Below are positions 34,660 through 43,446 of a stretch of 64,000 nucleotides of DNA, piece after piece. Source of the stretch: Heliomicrobium undosum. GTDB taxonomy: Bacteria; Bacillota; Desulfitobacteriia; Heliobacteriales; Heliobacteriaceae. The translations under genes and the position numbers were made by a program. Below the pieces are notes generated by a model. It ran no database searches and was not told where the DNA came from. It saw only the letters and a list, made by a program, of their open reading frames with translations. Where the stretch lies: the NCBI RefSeq assembly GCF_009877425.1, contig NZ_WXEY01000003.1, forward strand, positions 124,001-188,000, given 5' to 3'. How positions within the stretch are numbered: the stretch's first letter is position 1; each line of letters starts with the position of its first letter.

Positions 34660-34931
34660 GCGAGTCACTCCATATCGGTGAGTGTCCATTAAAGGACATT
34701 CGTCTTTTTTCATGAACCTTTCATGAACCTTTATCGTTCTCTTTTTCGACACGATAGGCAGGTGCTCCTGCTTTCTGGAAATGAATGGGAAGAAGGAGTC
34801 TTGACGTTCCTCTCCCCCCATACTACACTTAAAGATATTTCCGAACCCTTGTGAAAAAGCGATGACGGAGTCTCTTCATCGGCTTTAAAAAAGGGCCTGG
34901 GTTTGCGGATGACAAAATGGAGTCGGTCAAC

Positions 34932-35693
34932 ATGCAGATTATCTTCGTCCGTCACGGGCAAACGGACGAAAACATCATACCGCTCGGGGCGCGCTTCACC
35001 ATCGATACCTTTAATGCCATGATGGCCGGTTCCCCGTCGACGGTGCGGCTCAACGCGACAGGGATTCATCAGGTCGAGGCGGTGGCTCGCCGGCTGAAGC
35101 CGGTCCCGGTATTGGTGGCGAGTCATTTTCAGCGCGCCCAGGAGACGGCGGCCATCCTGGCAAAGTCCTGGGGCGCTGAGGTCGTCACCCTGGAAAGCCT
35201 GGGCGAGATCGTCCTGGCCAAATTCCCGGGGCGGGGCGCTCGACGTGAGATTCCTTTCTGGCTGCTCATCGCCATGACCGTCTGGCGTCACGCCTGGCCC
35301 TTTACAGAGGGAGAGGAGACGTTGTACCAGGCTTTCCGGCGCGCCCGGACTGCCTGGGCGCAGCTGCTGGAACTCGCGTCAGAGCGGGGTCCTATCGTCG
35401 TGATCTCCCACCAGGGCTTTTTGCGGATCCTCCTGTGGTATCTCCGGTTTCAACGCGGTTGCCGGGTGCGAAAAAAAGACCTGTCTAATGGAGGCGTCTC
35501 CATTGTGGAGGTGGAGGAAACGGCCAGGGGCGCAGGCAGCGACAGGGCATTTGAACCGGCAGGGGCAGGAACGATGCAAGGGCGTCGCTTCATGTTGCCG
35601 CAAGAGGAAGAACCGGCCGATGAAGCCGCTGCCGCGGTGGAAAACGTCGCGACGGTGGAAGCCATCGCTGTATTGGGCAGGGACCTGAGATGA
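34932..35693 (+). CDS. Histidine phosphatase superfamily protein
   Basis: 253 residues. IIFVRHGQTDEN holds the phospho-accepting histidine, SHFQRAQETAAIL the second motif, and VVISHQGFLRILL the second catalytic histidine. The substrate is unknown; relatives act on phosphoglycerate, alpha-ribazole phosphate and others. The ~50 C-terminal residues are acidic and alanine-rich. ATG 34932 is preferred to 34917 because GGAG lies about 9 bases upstream. Its stop overlaps the start of the first crcB (ATGA), so the three genes form an operon. Confidence 0.8.
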   Translation: MQIIFVRHGQTDENIIPLGARFTIDTFNAMMAGSPSTVRLNATGIHQVEAVARRLKPVPVLVASHFQRAQETAAILAKSWGAEVVTLESLGEIVLAKFPGRGARREIPFWLLIAMTVWRHAWPFTEGEETLYQAFRRARTAWAQLLELASERGPIVVISHQGFLRILLWYLRFQRGCRVRKKDLSNGGVSIVEVEETARGAGSDRAFEPAGAGTMQGRRFMLPQEEEPADEAAAAVENVATVEAIAVLGRDLR

Positions 35694-36100
35694 ACAGTTT
35701 GGCGGTGGCTGTGGGCGGTTTTCTGGGCGCGATGGCCCGCTTTTTGATGGGAACCTGGCTGACGCCCTTGACCGAACAGACCGGTTTCCCCTGGGGCACT
35801 TTGACGATCAACCTGTTGGGCGCTTTCGCGCTCGCCTTTTTTTTGACCCTGGCCCTGGAGCGGGTGAAGGTCAATCCGGCGATGCGAATCGGTTTTTCAA
35901 CGGGGTTCCTTGGCGCTTTTACGACTTTTTCCACCTTCGCTTTGGAGAGCCTTCGCTTGCTGGAGGCGGGGCAAGCGCTTCTGGCAGCCGTCTACTTGCT
36001 GTCCAGCCTCACTTTGGGATTGAGCGTCACCGCGCTCGGCGTGCGCATCGCGCGCGCCGTCAAGGTGAAGGGGGCGGCTGCGCTGGAGGTGGAGCGATGA
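35690..36100 (+). CDS. crcB1: Fluoride channel FluC/CrcB, first copy
   Basis: 136 residues with four membrane helices. GGFLGAMARFLMG, WGTLTINLLGAFALAF and TGFLGAFTTFSTFALES contain the Asn and the TTFSTF phenylalanine track of Fluc channels. Tandem unequal copies are known in Firmicutes and often assemble as heterodimers. The last ~20 residues are basic and absent from the second copy. It overlaps the phosphatase stop and the second copy by 4 bp each. Confidence 0.93.
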   Translation: MNSLAVAVGGFLGAMARFLMGTWLTPLTEQTGFPWGTLTINLLGAFALAFFLTLALERVKVNPAMRIGFSTGFLGAFTTFSTFALESLRLLEAGQALLAAVYLLSSLTLGLSVTALGVRIARAVKVKGAAALEVER

Positions 36101-36468
36101 CGATTTGGGCGTTCCTTTCGATCGGCGCCGGCGGCGCGCTCGGGGCGCTGGCGCGTTACGGCGTCGGGGTGGCCGTATCTAGACGGTCTTCGCTGGCCTA
36201 TCCGCCGTCCACCTTCTTCATCAACATCGCTGGGGCCTTTTTGCTCGGACTGTCGGCGGCCCACGCGGCGCATAGCCCCGGCTCGGCTTGGGTCGAAAAA
36301 TACGTCTTTCAGATCGGCTTTCTGGGCGCTTTCACCACCTTTTCCACCTTCACATTGGAGGCCTTCCGGATGATCGAGGACGGTGAATGGTTCCGTTGCG
36401 GCCTCTATGTCGGCGGCAGCGCCGTCATCGGGTTACTAGCCTGCGCTTTGGGCTATTACGCCCTATGA
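36097..36468 (+). CDS. crcB2: Fluoride channel FluC/CrcB, second copy
   Basis: 123 residues and four helices. GGALGALARYGVG, PSTFFINIAGAFLLG and IGFLGAFTTFSTFTLEA repeat the Fluc signatures of the first copy. It starts by ATGA overlap with copy one, so both are made from one transcript. I found no convincing fluoride riboswitch upstream of this operon. Confidence 0.93.
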   Translation: MTIWAFLSIGAGGALGALARYGVGVAVSRRSSLAYPPSTFFINIAGAFLLGLSAAHAAHSPGSAWVEKYVFQIGFLGAFTTFSTFTLEAFRMIEDGEWFRCGLYVGGSAVIGLLACALGYYAL

Positions 36469-36582
36469 CGAAGTGTTTTTAGCCCCGTCAGGTCCCGTTG
36501 ATATTCTTTTGCAACAACTATCTTTACAGGCCGCCATTTCGCGATTAAGATAATAAGCGCAACCACTCAATTACATAGTCAC

Positions 36583-36733
36583 GTTCACAGGTGCCCGTGA
36601 GGGAGAATAGGGAACCGGGTGAGAATCCCGGGCGGTCCCGCCGCTGTATGGGGGAGCCTGCTGCAAGATGCCACTTCGCGAGAGGGAAGGCGCAGCCGGT
36701 GAGGAACCCGAGCCAGAAGACCTGCCTGTGAAC
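36583..36733 (+). ncRNA. Cobalamin riboswitch aptamer
   Basis: The closing stem GTTCACAGG (36583-36591) pairs with CCTGTGAAC (36725-36733). Inside are GGTGCCC, AGGGAACCGGGTGAGAATCCCGGGCGGTCCCGCCGCTGT-type core sequence (36622 onward, typical of the family) and the B12 box AGCCAGAAGACCTGCC (36711-36726). All conserved blocks are in the right order. It precedes a terminator and the ThiC-like gene at 36870. Confidence 0.95.
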
Positions 36734-36782
36734 GGTCAAGGGTCTCTTTCCCGGCAAAGGAGACTCTTCGTGGGATGATGGC

Positions 36783-36822
36783 AAAGTCCCCGGATCCGTC
36801 TATGGATCCGGGGACTTTTTTT
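36783..36822 (+). terminator. Terminator, expression platform of the cobalamin riboswitch
   Basis: A perfect 15-bp stem (36783-36797 with 36804-36818), loop GTCTAT, ending in TTTTTTT (36816-36822). It lies 50 bases after the aptamer, so B12 binding should stop transcription before the downstream genes. Confidence 0.93.
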
Positions 36823-36869
36823 CTTGCCGGGCAGCCGGTGACGGCGAAGAAAAAAGGAGGCTGAACGGA

Positions 36870-38267
36870 GTGGAACTTACCCAGCGTGAAGCGGCCCTGC
36901 GGGGCCTGATCACACCGGCCATGGCCGAAGCGGCCGAGCGGGAGCAGGTGGAGGCCGAGGTGATCCGCCGCGGGCTGGCGGAGGGGACCATCGTCTTGCC
37001 CTTCAACCGCAGGCGGGCCGAGGGACGGCAGGCCGTCGCCTTTGGCAAGGGATTGCGCACCAAGGTCAGCGCGTCCATCGGGCTCCCCCTCGACGGCGGG
37101 TCGGAGTCGGAAGAGCGCAAGAAATTGGAGGTCGTGCTGGCAGCAGGGGCCGACGCGGTGCTCGACCTGTCCATCGGGGCCGGCGCCGACCGGGTGCGGG
37201 AACCGGATGCCCATCTGAGCGATTATTTGGCCCTCTTCCGTCGGCACGTGCTGTCCACCTCGACGAAACCTGTCGGGACGCTGCCCCAGTACGAGGTGTT
37301 CGCTTGCCGGCGCGGCGGAAAGGGAGGCGGCATCCTGGCGACGACCGTAGATGAAATGTTCGAAGCGATGGAGCGTCACGCCGCCGACGGCGTCGACTTC
37401 TTCGGCTTGCACTCGGCCATGACCTTGAAGGCGCTGGACCTGGCGCGGCGGCAGGGGCGCCTGACCCACATGGTCAGTTGGGCCGGCGCTTCTTTGGCCG
37501 GTTGGATGCTTTACCACGAACAGGAAAATCCCTTCTACCGCCACTTCGACCGGGTGCTGGACATCTGCCGGCGCTATGACGTGACCCTCAGCCTGGCTGA
37601 CGGGCTGAGACCCGGCTCAGGGCACGATTCCCTCGACCGGGCGCAGGTGCAGGAGATGGTAATCCTAGGCGAGCAGGTCCGGGCGGCCCGTGACGCCGGT
37701 GTGCAGGTGATGGTCAAAGGCCCCGGCCATGCGCCCCTCCATCACTGCCGCGCGACGGTGCAGTTGCAGAAACAAATCTGCGAGGGAGCGCCTTACTTCA
37801 TCTTCGGCCCCCTGGCCACCGACGCCGCCCCCGGATACGACCACATCACCTGCGCCATCGGCGCCGCCTTGGCCGCCTCCGCCGGCGCCGACTTGATCTG
37901 CTATGTCACACCGGCAGAACACGTCCGCTTCCCCACCGTCGAAGACGTCCGCACCGGCGTCATCGCCGCCCGCATCGCCGCCCATGCCGCCGACGTAGCA
38001 AAGGGGATCCCCGCCGCCGTCGAACGCGACGCCGCCCTTTCCCGAGCGCGAGGGTTGCGGGACCGGGTGACGGAGCGGAAGCTGGCGCTAGATCCGGATG
38101 CCCTGACGTCCACCGGCAGTGTTGACGCGGTGGACGCTCCTATCTCGGAGGAAGGCATTGAAGACGGAAAGGCTCCGAAGCAAGAGAGTGGCTGTCACGC
38201 TTGCGGTGATGGCTGTTCCCGCCGAGTGCTGGCGGAGTACTTCGGTGCTCCGATTGAGTACTGCTAG
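36870..38267 (+). CDS. bzaA: ThiC paralogue under B12 control, probable BzaA-type hydroxybenzimidazole synthase subunit
   Basis: 465 residues, ThiC radical-SAM fold: GKGLRTKVSASIG, LDLSIGAG, VKGPGHAPLHH, YDHITCAIGAA and the C-terminal cluster motif CHACGDGC. Several positions differ from normal ThiC: VSWAGAS replaces the VSRGGS-like segment and LADGLRPG the LGDGLRPG-like one, so it is a divergent paralogue. Known BzaA/BzaB and BzaF convert aminoimidazole ribotide to 5-hydroxybenzimidazole, the first step of anaerobic lower-ligand synthesis for cobalamin. The riboswitch upstream supports this over thiamine synthesis. A or B subunit naming is by position only. GTG 36870 follows AGGAGG. Confidence 0.75.
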   Translation: MELTQREAALRGLITPAMAEAAEREQVEAEVIRRGLAEGTIVLPFNRRRAEGRQAVAFGKGLRTKVSASIGLPLDGGSESEERKKLEVVLAAGADAVLDLSIGAGADRVREPDAHLSDYLALFRRHVLSTSTKPVGTLPQYEVFACRRGGKGGGILATTVDEMFEAMERHAADGVDFFGLHSAMTLKALDLARRQGRLTHMVSWAGASLAGWMLYHEQENPFYRHFDRVLDICRRYDVTLSLADGLRPGSGHDSLDRAQVQEMVILGEQVRAARDAGVQVMVKGPGHAPLHHCRATVQLQKQICEGAPYFIFGPLATDAAPGYDHITCAIGAALAASAGADLICYVTPAEHVRFPTVEDVRTGVIAARIAAHAADVAKGIPAAVERDAALSRARGLRDRVTERKLALDPDALTSTGSVDAVDAPISEEGIEDGKAPKQESGCHACGDGCSRRVLAEYFGAPIEYC

Positions 38268-38387
38268 GCACATAAAGGATGCGAACAAAAAATGAGGGTA
38301 TCTGAAAAAGGCTGACTGATAAAAAAGTCGACTGAAAAAAAGCGATTTGCCTGAGTGCTATTGCCATTTCACGAATAGGTAAGTCCT

Positions 38388-38555
38388 GGGTGTATTGGCG
38401 CAGCGAGCGGTTTGGGCGGAGCGGCGTGATGAGCGCAGGTTGCGGAGCGGAAAAGCGCGCCATGGACATGCAGAAAAGCCCTAGAGGTTTGGCGCGCCCG
38501 CGCAGCAACCCAGCGAACAGCCGCGGAGCCCTTAGCGAGCGGAGCCAATACACCC
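38388..38555 (+). repeat. Dispersed palindromic element, copy C
   Basis: 168 bp with 12-bp perfect ends (GGGTGTATTGGC at 38388-38399, complement at 38544-38555), extended outward as an imperfect GGTAAGTC repeat. The inner stem GCGCGCC (38455-38461) with GGCGCGC (38491-38497) holds a 29-nt loop. It lies inside what should be a single operon between two ThiC paralogues. The 390-base gap 38268-38657 otherwise holds nothing recognisable; no TPP riboswitch is seen. Confidence 0.9.
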
Positions 38556-38657
38556 CGACTTACCGCAAATGCAACGTTGCGACTAACTTTTAGCAGCGAC
38601 ACTTCAATAGGCGATGTTAGCAAACCCAAGCCGAACATAACGAAGGAGGAACCCCCC

Positions 38658-39968
38658 ATGACCAAACTGACCCAAGCCGAATTCGCCCGCAACGGCATCA
38701 TCACCGCCCAGATGGAATACGTCGCCCGCCGCGAAAACGTCTCCCCCGAAACGATCCGCCGTGCTATCGCTGAAGGAACCATGGTCATCCTGGCCAACAA
38801 CAGCCGCCCCAACGTGGATCCCGTCGCCATCGGCAAGGGCATCCGCACCAAGGTCAACGCATCGGTCGGCTCCTCGCCGGACCTGATGGAGAGCGAAGGC
38901 GAACTGGATAAGCTACGCGCCGCCGAGAAGGCCGGCGCCGACACGATCATGGACCTCTCCTCGGGCGGCGACATCGACGGTTTCCTGCGCCGCACCCTCG
39001 CCAGCACCCGCCTGCCTGTGGGCACCGTGCCCTTGTACCAGGTCGCCAAGGAAGCCATCGAGCGCTACGGCTCCGTCGTGGCCTTGACGGAGGAAGATAT
39101 CTTCACTGCCATCGAAAAACACGCCGAGGCCGGTGTCGATTTCATGGCCTTGCACTGCGCCCTGAACATGGATGTCATCGAACGTTTGCGCCGCCAGGGG
39201 CGGGTGACGGACATCGTCTCCCGGGGAGGCGCCTTCATGACCGGGTGGATGCTCCACCATGGCAAGGAAAACCCGCTCTACGCCCGCTTCGACCGCGTGC
39301 TGGAGATCGCCAAACGCTATGACATCACCCTCTCCATCGGCGACGCCATCCGGCCCGGCGCCATCGCCGACTCCCTCGACCGCGCTCAGATCCAGGGACT
39401 GATCTTGGTAGGGGAACTGGTCCAACGAGCGCTGGAGGCCGGCGTCCAGGTGATGGTCGAAGGACCCGGACATGTGCCGGCCCACCATATCGCGACAACG
39501 ATCCAGATGCAGAAACAACTCTGCCATCAGGTCCCTTACTTCGTCCTGGGCACACTGGTGACGGACATCGCCGCCGGCTACGACCATATCTCCTCTGCCA
39601 TCGGAGCGACAATGGCCACCATGGCCGGCGCAGATTTTATCTGCTATGTCACCCCGGCGGAACACCTGCGGCTGCCGACGGCGGAGGATGTCCACCAGGG
39701 CGTCATCGCCGCCCGCATCGCCACCCATGCCGGCGACATCGCCAAGGGAATTCCCGGCGCCGCCGAATGGGATCTGGAAATGTCACGCGCCCGCAAGGCC
39801 CTGGACTGGCGCCGGCAGATCGAACTGTCGATCGATCCGGAACATGCCCGTCAGGTCCGTTCGGCCCGCAATGCTGATGACGCACCGGCCTGTTCCATGT
39901 GTGGCGAGCTCTGCGCCATGAAGGTGGTTAGCCAGTACCTGGGGAGCGATGCCGTCGAGGGCTGTTAA
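38658..39968 (+). CDS. bzaB: ThiC-family protein, probable BzaB (alternatively ThiC)
   Basis: 436 residues. GKGIRTKVNASVGSSPD, IMDLSSGGD, VSRGGAFMTGWMLHH, LSIGDAIRPG, MVEGPGHVPAHH and C-terminal CSMCGELC are close to canonical ThiC, closer than its upstream neighbour. It could be the organism's HMP-phosphate synthase, but no TPP riboswitch precedes it, and its place behind a B12-regulated paralogue fits the known bzaA-bzaB pair. ATG 38658 with AAGGAGGA is clear; the longer frame from 38577 lacks family similarity. Confidence 0.75.
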   Translation: MTKLTQAEFARNGIITAQMEYVARRENVSPETIRRAIAEGTMVILANNSRPNVDPVAIGKGIRTKVNASVGSSPDLMESEGELDKLRAAEKAGADTIMDLSSGGDIDGFLRRTLASTRLPVGTVPLYQVAKEAIERYGSVVALTEEDIFTAIEKHAEAGVDFMALHCALNMDVIERLRRQGRVTDIVSRGGAFMTGWMLHHGKENPLYARFDRVLEIAKRYDITLSIGDAIRPGAIADSLDRAQIQGLILVGELVQRALEAGVQVMVEGPGHVPAHHIATTIQMQKQLCHQVPYFVLGTLVTDIAAGYDHISSAIGATMATMAGADFICYVTPAEHLRLPTAEDVHQGVIAARIATHAGDIAKGIPGAAEWDLEMSRARKALDWRRQIELSIDPEHARQVRSARNADDAPACSMCGELCAMKVVSQYLGSDAVEGC

Positions 39969-40047
39969 CAAGAACGGGGAGGATTCGGGGCAAACCTGTC
40001 GAATAATCGCAAGATATCTATTTCACGATACTACATGAGGAGTGCTG

Positions 40048-41085
40048 ATGATGTTCGAACAGGCAAAACCGATCCGCAACCGACGTATCCGCATGCTAAC
40101 GGTGGCGCTGGCCGCGCTATTCACCCTTCAGGCGCTGTTGATCACCGGCTGTGGCAAATCAGGGAATCCCCAGGCGGCGCCGGGACCGAATGGAGCGCAG
40201 GCCCCTTCCGTCGCAGCAGCCGGTCCCGTCAAACTGGGCATCCTGCCCATTGAAGACAACCTGCCCTTTTACGTGGCTGAACAGGAAGGCCTCTTCAAGG
40301 CCCGCGGTGTCGATGTGACCCTGGTGCCCTTCAGTTCGGCCCAGGAACGGGACGCGGCCATGCAGGCCGGCCAGATCGACGGTGAGGTGGCCGACCTGGT
40401 GGCGGTGGCGCTGTTGCAGAAGAGTGGCACACCGGTCAAAGTGGCCGCTGTCGGACTCGGCGTCAACGCCAAAGAAGGCCGATTCGCCCTGCTGGCCTCG
40501 CCGAAGTCGGCTGTCCGGCAGGTGTCTGACCTGAAAAACGCCCAGGTGGCCATCTCTGAAAACAGCATCATCGAGTTTGTGGGCGATCAGATCCTGGCCG
40601 AGGGCGGTTTACGGCCTGCCGATGTCAAGAAAATGGCGATTCCGAAGATCCCCGTGCGCCTGCAGATGCTCTTGAGCGACCAGATCACCGCCGCCATCCT
40701 GCCCGACCCGCTGGCCTTCCTGGCCGAGCGGCAGGGGGCGAAACTGATCGCCGATGATACGCAAAAGAACATCTCTCAGACGGTCCTGCTCTTCCGCAAG
40801 GACAGTGTGGAGAAAAACCGCGAGGCCATCCAAAAGGTGGTCGCCGTCTACGGCGAAGCCGGCCAGGCGCTCACAGCCGATCCGGCCAAATTCCGCCCCC
40901 TCGTCGTCGCCAAAGCGAACATCCCCAAAGAGATCCAGGACAGCTATCAGTCGCCGACCTTCTCCAAGCCCGTTCCTCCCAGCCGGGAAGACCTGGCGCG
41001 GGTGATGGACTGGATGGCGGCGAAGAAGCTCCTGGAGAAGCCCTATGCCTATGAGGATCTGGTCGATCCGTCGCTGGCGCCATGA
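40048..41085 (+). CDS. ABC importer substrate-binding lipoprotein, NMT1/THI5-like
   Basis: 345 residues. A basic start, a hydrophobic helix and lipobox LLITGC mark a lipoprotein. The mature part begins VKLGILPIEDNLPFYVAEQEGLF and contains FSSAQERDAAMQAGQIDGEVADL, the pattern of NMT1/THI5/SsuA-type binding proteins that take pyrimidines, sulfonates or related small heteroaromatics. Behind two ThiC paralogues, candidate ligands are a thiamine pyrimidine or a benzimidazole or its precursor. GAGGAG precedes ATG 40048. Its stop overlaps the ATPase start. Confidence 0.82.
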   Translation: MMFEQAKPIRNRRIRMLTVALAALFTLQALLITGCGKSGNPQAAPGPNGAQAPSVAAAGPVKLGILPIEDNLPFYVAEQEGLFKARGVDVTLVPFSSAQERDAAMQAGQIDGEVADLVAVALLQKSGTPVKVAAVGLGVNAKEGRFALLASPKSAVRQVSDLKNAQVAISENSIIEFVGDQILAEGGLRPADVKKMAIPKIPVRLQMLLSDQITAAILPDPLAFLAERQGAKLIADDTQKNISQTVLLFRKDSVEKNREAIQKVVAVYGEAGQALTADPAKFRPLVVAKANIPKEIQDSYQSPTFSKPVPPSREDLARVMDWMAAKKLLEKPYAYEDLVDPSLAP

Positions 41086-41882
41086 TCGTCGCCAGGGACC
41101 TCCGGTTGGCCTACCGCCAGCCGGGGAACACTGTAACCGTTTTGGAGGGCTTTGACCTGACCGTTCCCAAGGGGGAGCGCTGTGTCCTCATCGGGCCTTC
41201 AGGCTGCGGGAAGAGCAGCCTGCTCTTGCTGCTGGCCGGGCTGCTCAAGCTAAGCGGCGGCGTCCGACACGCGAGCGGTGGCAGCGAGGCGGGCGGCCGG
41301 CTGCATGTGGGCGGCCAACCCCTCGAGGGGCCCCGCCCGCAAACATCGCTGATCCTACAGGACTTCGGCCTTTTTCCCTGGAAAACGGTCGAAGAGAACA
41401 TCGCCCTGGGCCTGCGCTTGAAAGGGGTGGGGGAGAGGGAGGCGGCTGAACGGGTGCGTCCTGTCGTAGAACGTCTCGGCTTGGCCGGGACGGAGCGCCG
41501 CCACCCCCGCCAACTCTCCGGCGGCCAGCGGCAGCGGGTCGCTGTGGGGCGGGCGTTAGCGACGGAACCGGACCTGCTGCTCATGGATGAACCCTTTTCC
41601 TCCCTGGACGCGCTCACGCGGGAGTCCCTCCAGGACCTGATCCTGGAGATCGCCCGCCGCGACCCCTTGACCATCGTCCTGGTCACCCACAGCATCGAGG
41701 AGGCGGCTTTTCTTGGCCAACGCATCCTCATCCTCGACGGCCCTCCCTTGCGGATCATCGGCCAAGTGGACAACAGCGGCGCCGGCGCCTCAGATTACCG
41801 CCGGCAAAAAGGTTTTCACGCCGCCTGTGACGAGATCCGCCGCCTCATGGTGAAGGCCTCCGAGAGGGGGAGCTTGCGATGA
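41082..41882 (+). CDS. ABC importer ATPase
   Basis: 266 residues. Walker [11 protein letters not shown]-loop LILQDFGLFPW, signature LSGGQRQRVAVGRAL, Walker B LLLMDEPFSSLD and the switch histidine VTHSIEEA are complete. It resembles the SsuB/TauB/ThiZ group. A small glycine/serine-rich insertion (RHASGGSEAGG) follows Walker A by ~25 residues. It overlaps both neighbours by 4 bp, so the importer genes are one translation-coupled unit. Confidence 0.92.
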   Translation: MIVARDLRLAYRQPGNTVTVLEGFDLTVPKGERCVLIGPSGCGKSSLLLLLAGLLKLSGGVRHASGGSEAGGRLHVGGQPLEGPRPQTSLILQDFGLFPWKTVEENIALGLRLKGVGEREAAERVRPVVERLGLAGTERRHPRQLSGGQRQRVAVGRALATEPDLLLMDEPFSSLDALTRESLQDLILEIARRDPLTIVLVTHSIEEAAFLGQRILILDGPPLRIIGQVDNSGAGASDYRRQKGFHAACDEIRRLMVKASERGSLR

Positions 41883-42640
41883 GACGGTTTCGCAACGGCC
41901 TCGCCATGGCCGGCGCCGCCCTGCTGTTGATCATGCTCTGGCAGGTGGCGGCGATGGCTGTGGACAACCCCATGCTGCCGTCGCCGATGGAGGCGTTCCG
42001 TGCTTTTGGCGAATCTTTTTCCGGCAGGCTGCCGGCCCACCTCTGGGCCAGCGCCTTTCGCGTCCTGGTCAGTGTTATCCTGTCGATCCTGCTGGCTGTT
42101 CCCCTCGGTCTTTTCCTGGGTAGAAACCGGCAGGCGGATCGCTGGATCGCGCCGGTCATCTTCCTCACCTATCCCATCCCGAAAATCGTCTTTCTGCCGC
42201 TGGTGCTGCTCTTTCTCGGCATCGGCGACGCTTCGAAAGTCTTTTTGATCACGCTGATCGTCTTTTACCAGATCGTCGTGACGACGCGAGACGCCGCCCG
42301 GAGCGTGCGCGAGTATGATCTGCTTTCCCTTCGTTCGCTGGGTGGAAACGGCTGGGACCTCTACCGCCACGTGATCATCCCCGCCTGTGTGCCCGACATC
42401 CTCACCTCCCTGCGCATCAGCATGGGAACGGCGGTGGCCGTCCTCTTCCTGGTGGAATCCTTTGCGACGACAGAGGGTCTCGGCTACTTCATCATGGACG
42501 CCTGGAGCCGGGCCGCTTCTGCCGAGATGTTTGCAGGGATCATCGCCATGGGGTTGCTCGGTTTTGGCCTCATCCTGCTCGTCGACTTGGCCGAGGCGTG
42601 GTTGTGCCAGTGGCAGGCGGCTGAACAGAAAATGGAATAA
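41879..42640 (+). CDS. ABC importer permease
   Basis: 253 residues with six probable helices. It has the BPD_transp_1 EAA-like loop (RSLGGNGWDLYRHVIIPACVPDIL in parts, ~155-178) and PSPMEAFRAF near the N terminus, typical of SsuC/TauC/ThiX permeases. Together with the lipoprotein and ATPase it forms a full importer. It ends the B12-riboswitch-led gene run; a fresh promoter follows. Confidence 0.9.
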   Translation: MRRFRNGLAMAGAALLLIMLWQVAAMAVDNPMLPSPMEAFRAFGESFSGRLPAHLWASAFRVLVSVILSILLAVPLGLFLGRNRQADRWIAPVIFLTYPIPKIVFLPLVLLFLGIGDASKVFLITLIVFYQIVVTTRDAARSVREYDLLSLRSLGGNGWDLYRHVIIPACVPDILTSLRISMGTAVAVLFLVESFATTEGLGYFIMDAWSRAASAEMFAGIIAMGLLGFGLILLVDLAEAWLCQWQAAEQKME

Positions 42641-42653
42641 AATGGATGTCGGA

Positions 42654-42683
42654 TTGACAATACTTTTTGCTTTCGGCTAAAAT
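42654..42683 (+). promoter_or_regulatory. Sigma-A promoter for the zinc peptidase gene
   Basis: A perfect TTGACA (42654-42659), 18 bp, and TAAAAT (42678-42683), 60 bases before the start codon. Confidence 0.82.
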
Positions 42684-42743
42684 ATTGGATGTACAGCCAT
42701 TGCTCCGCTCCATGTTCAGCGAAGGGAAAGGAAAGGTGAATCC

Positions 42744-43430
42744 ATGTTCTTTACCCCCTATGACGTGATCGTGCTGCCCTTCTTTTTCCTGGCTTTGTAT
42801 GCCCAGTACAAGGTGTCCAGAACCTTCAGCAAGTACGCCGAGGTGCCGGCTCGAGGCGGCAACACGGGCGCACGGGTGGCGAGAGGGCTGCTCGACGCCA
42901 ACGGTCTCCATCATGTGCCGGTCGAGATGGTCCATGGCAAGCTCTCCGACCATTACGACCCCCGGGTGCGTGCCGTTCGACTCTCTCCCGATGTCTATCA
43001 CGGTTACTCCGTCGCGTCGCTCGGCGTCGCCGCCCACGAGGTGGGTCACGCCATCCAGCACTCCAGCGGATATGCCCCGTTGGCGCTCCGACACGCTTTT
43101 GTCCCTGTCGCCAATATCGGATCCATGGCGGCTTTTCCGCTTTTCTTTCTCGGGTTCCTGATGAAGTGGAGCGGGCTGATCCTTCTCGGGATCATCCTCT
43201 TTAGCGCCGCCGTGCTCTTCCAATTGATCACACTGCCGGTCGAGTTCAACGCCTCGAACCGGGCTATGCAGATGCTCGCCCACTACAACTACGTAGGCCG
43301 CGACGAGGTCGGCCAGGTGAAAAAGGTTCTTGGCGCGGCAGCCCTGACCTATGTGGCCTCGGCGCTCGTGTCGGCGGCTGAACTGGTTAAATATGTGTTA
43401 ATCTTTTCATCTTCCAGCAGAGATGAGTAG
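42744..43430 (+). CDS. Membrane zinc metallopeptidase, YugP family
   Basis: 228 residues. An N-terminal helix, then HEVGH at 98-102 (two zinc histidines and the catalytic glutamate), then two or three helices around 118-165 and a final one near 205. LPVEFNASNRAMQML is a further family signature with a likely third ligand. Members are called putative neutral zinc metallopeptidases; substrates are unknown. It has its own promoter and a GC-rich terminator follows. Confidence 0.88.
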   Translation: MFFTPYDVIVLPFFFLALYAQYKVSRTFSKYAEVPARGGNTGARVARGLLDANGLHHVPVEMVHGKLSDHYDPRVRAVRLSPDVYHGYSVASLGVAAHEVGHAIQHSSGYAPLALRHAFVPVANIGSMAAFPLFFLGFLMKWSGLILLGIILFSAAVLFQLITLPVEFNASNRAMQMLAHYNYVGRDEVGQVKKVLGAAALTYVASALVSAAELVKYVLIFSSSSRDE

Positions 43431-43446
43431 AAAAGACGAGTTTCGC

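Noticed and set aside
34850-34931. Fluoride riboswitch upstream of the phosphatase-crcB operon
   Set aside because: GCGATGACGGAG..TCATCGGC looked suggestive, but it is a simple hairpin and the conserved pseudoknot blocks of the fluoride motif are not found.
38268-38657. TPP riboswitch before the second ThiC paralogue
   Set aside because: The CTGAGA and ACCTGATCTGG-type blocks are absent.
38140-39058. Minus-strand ORFs across copy C and the start of the second ThiC gene
   Set aside because: They arise from repeat sequence joined to antisense of a clear gene.
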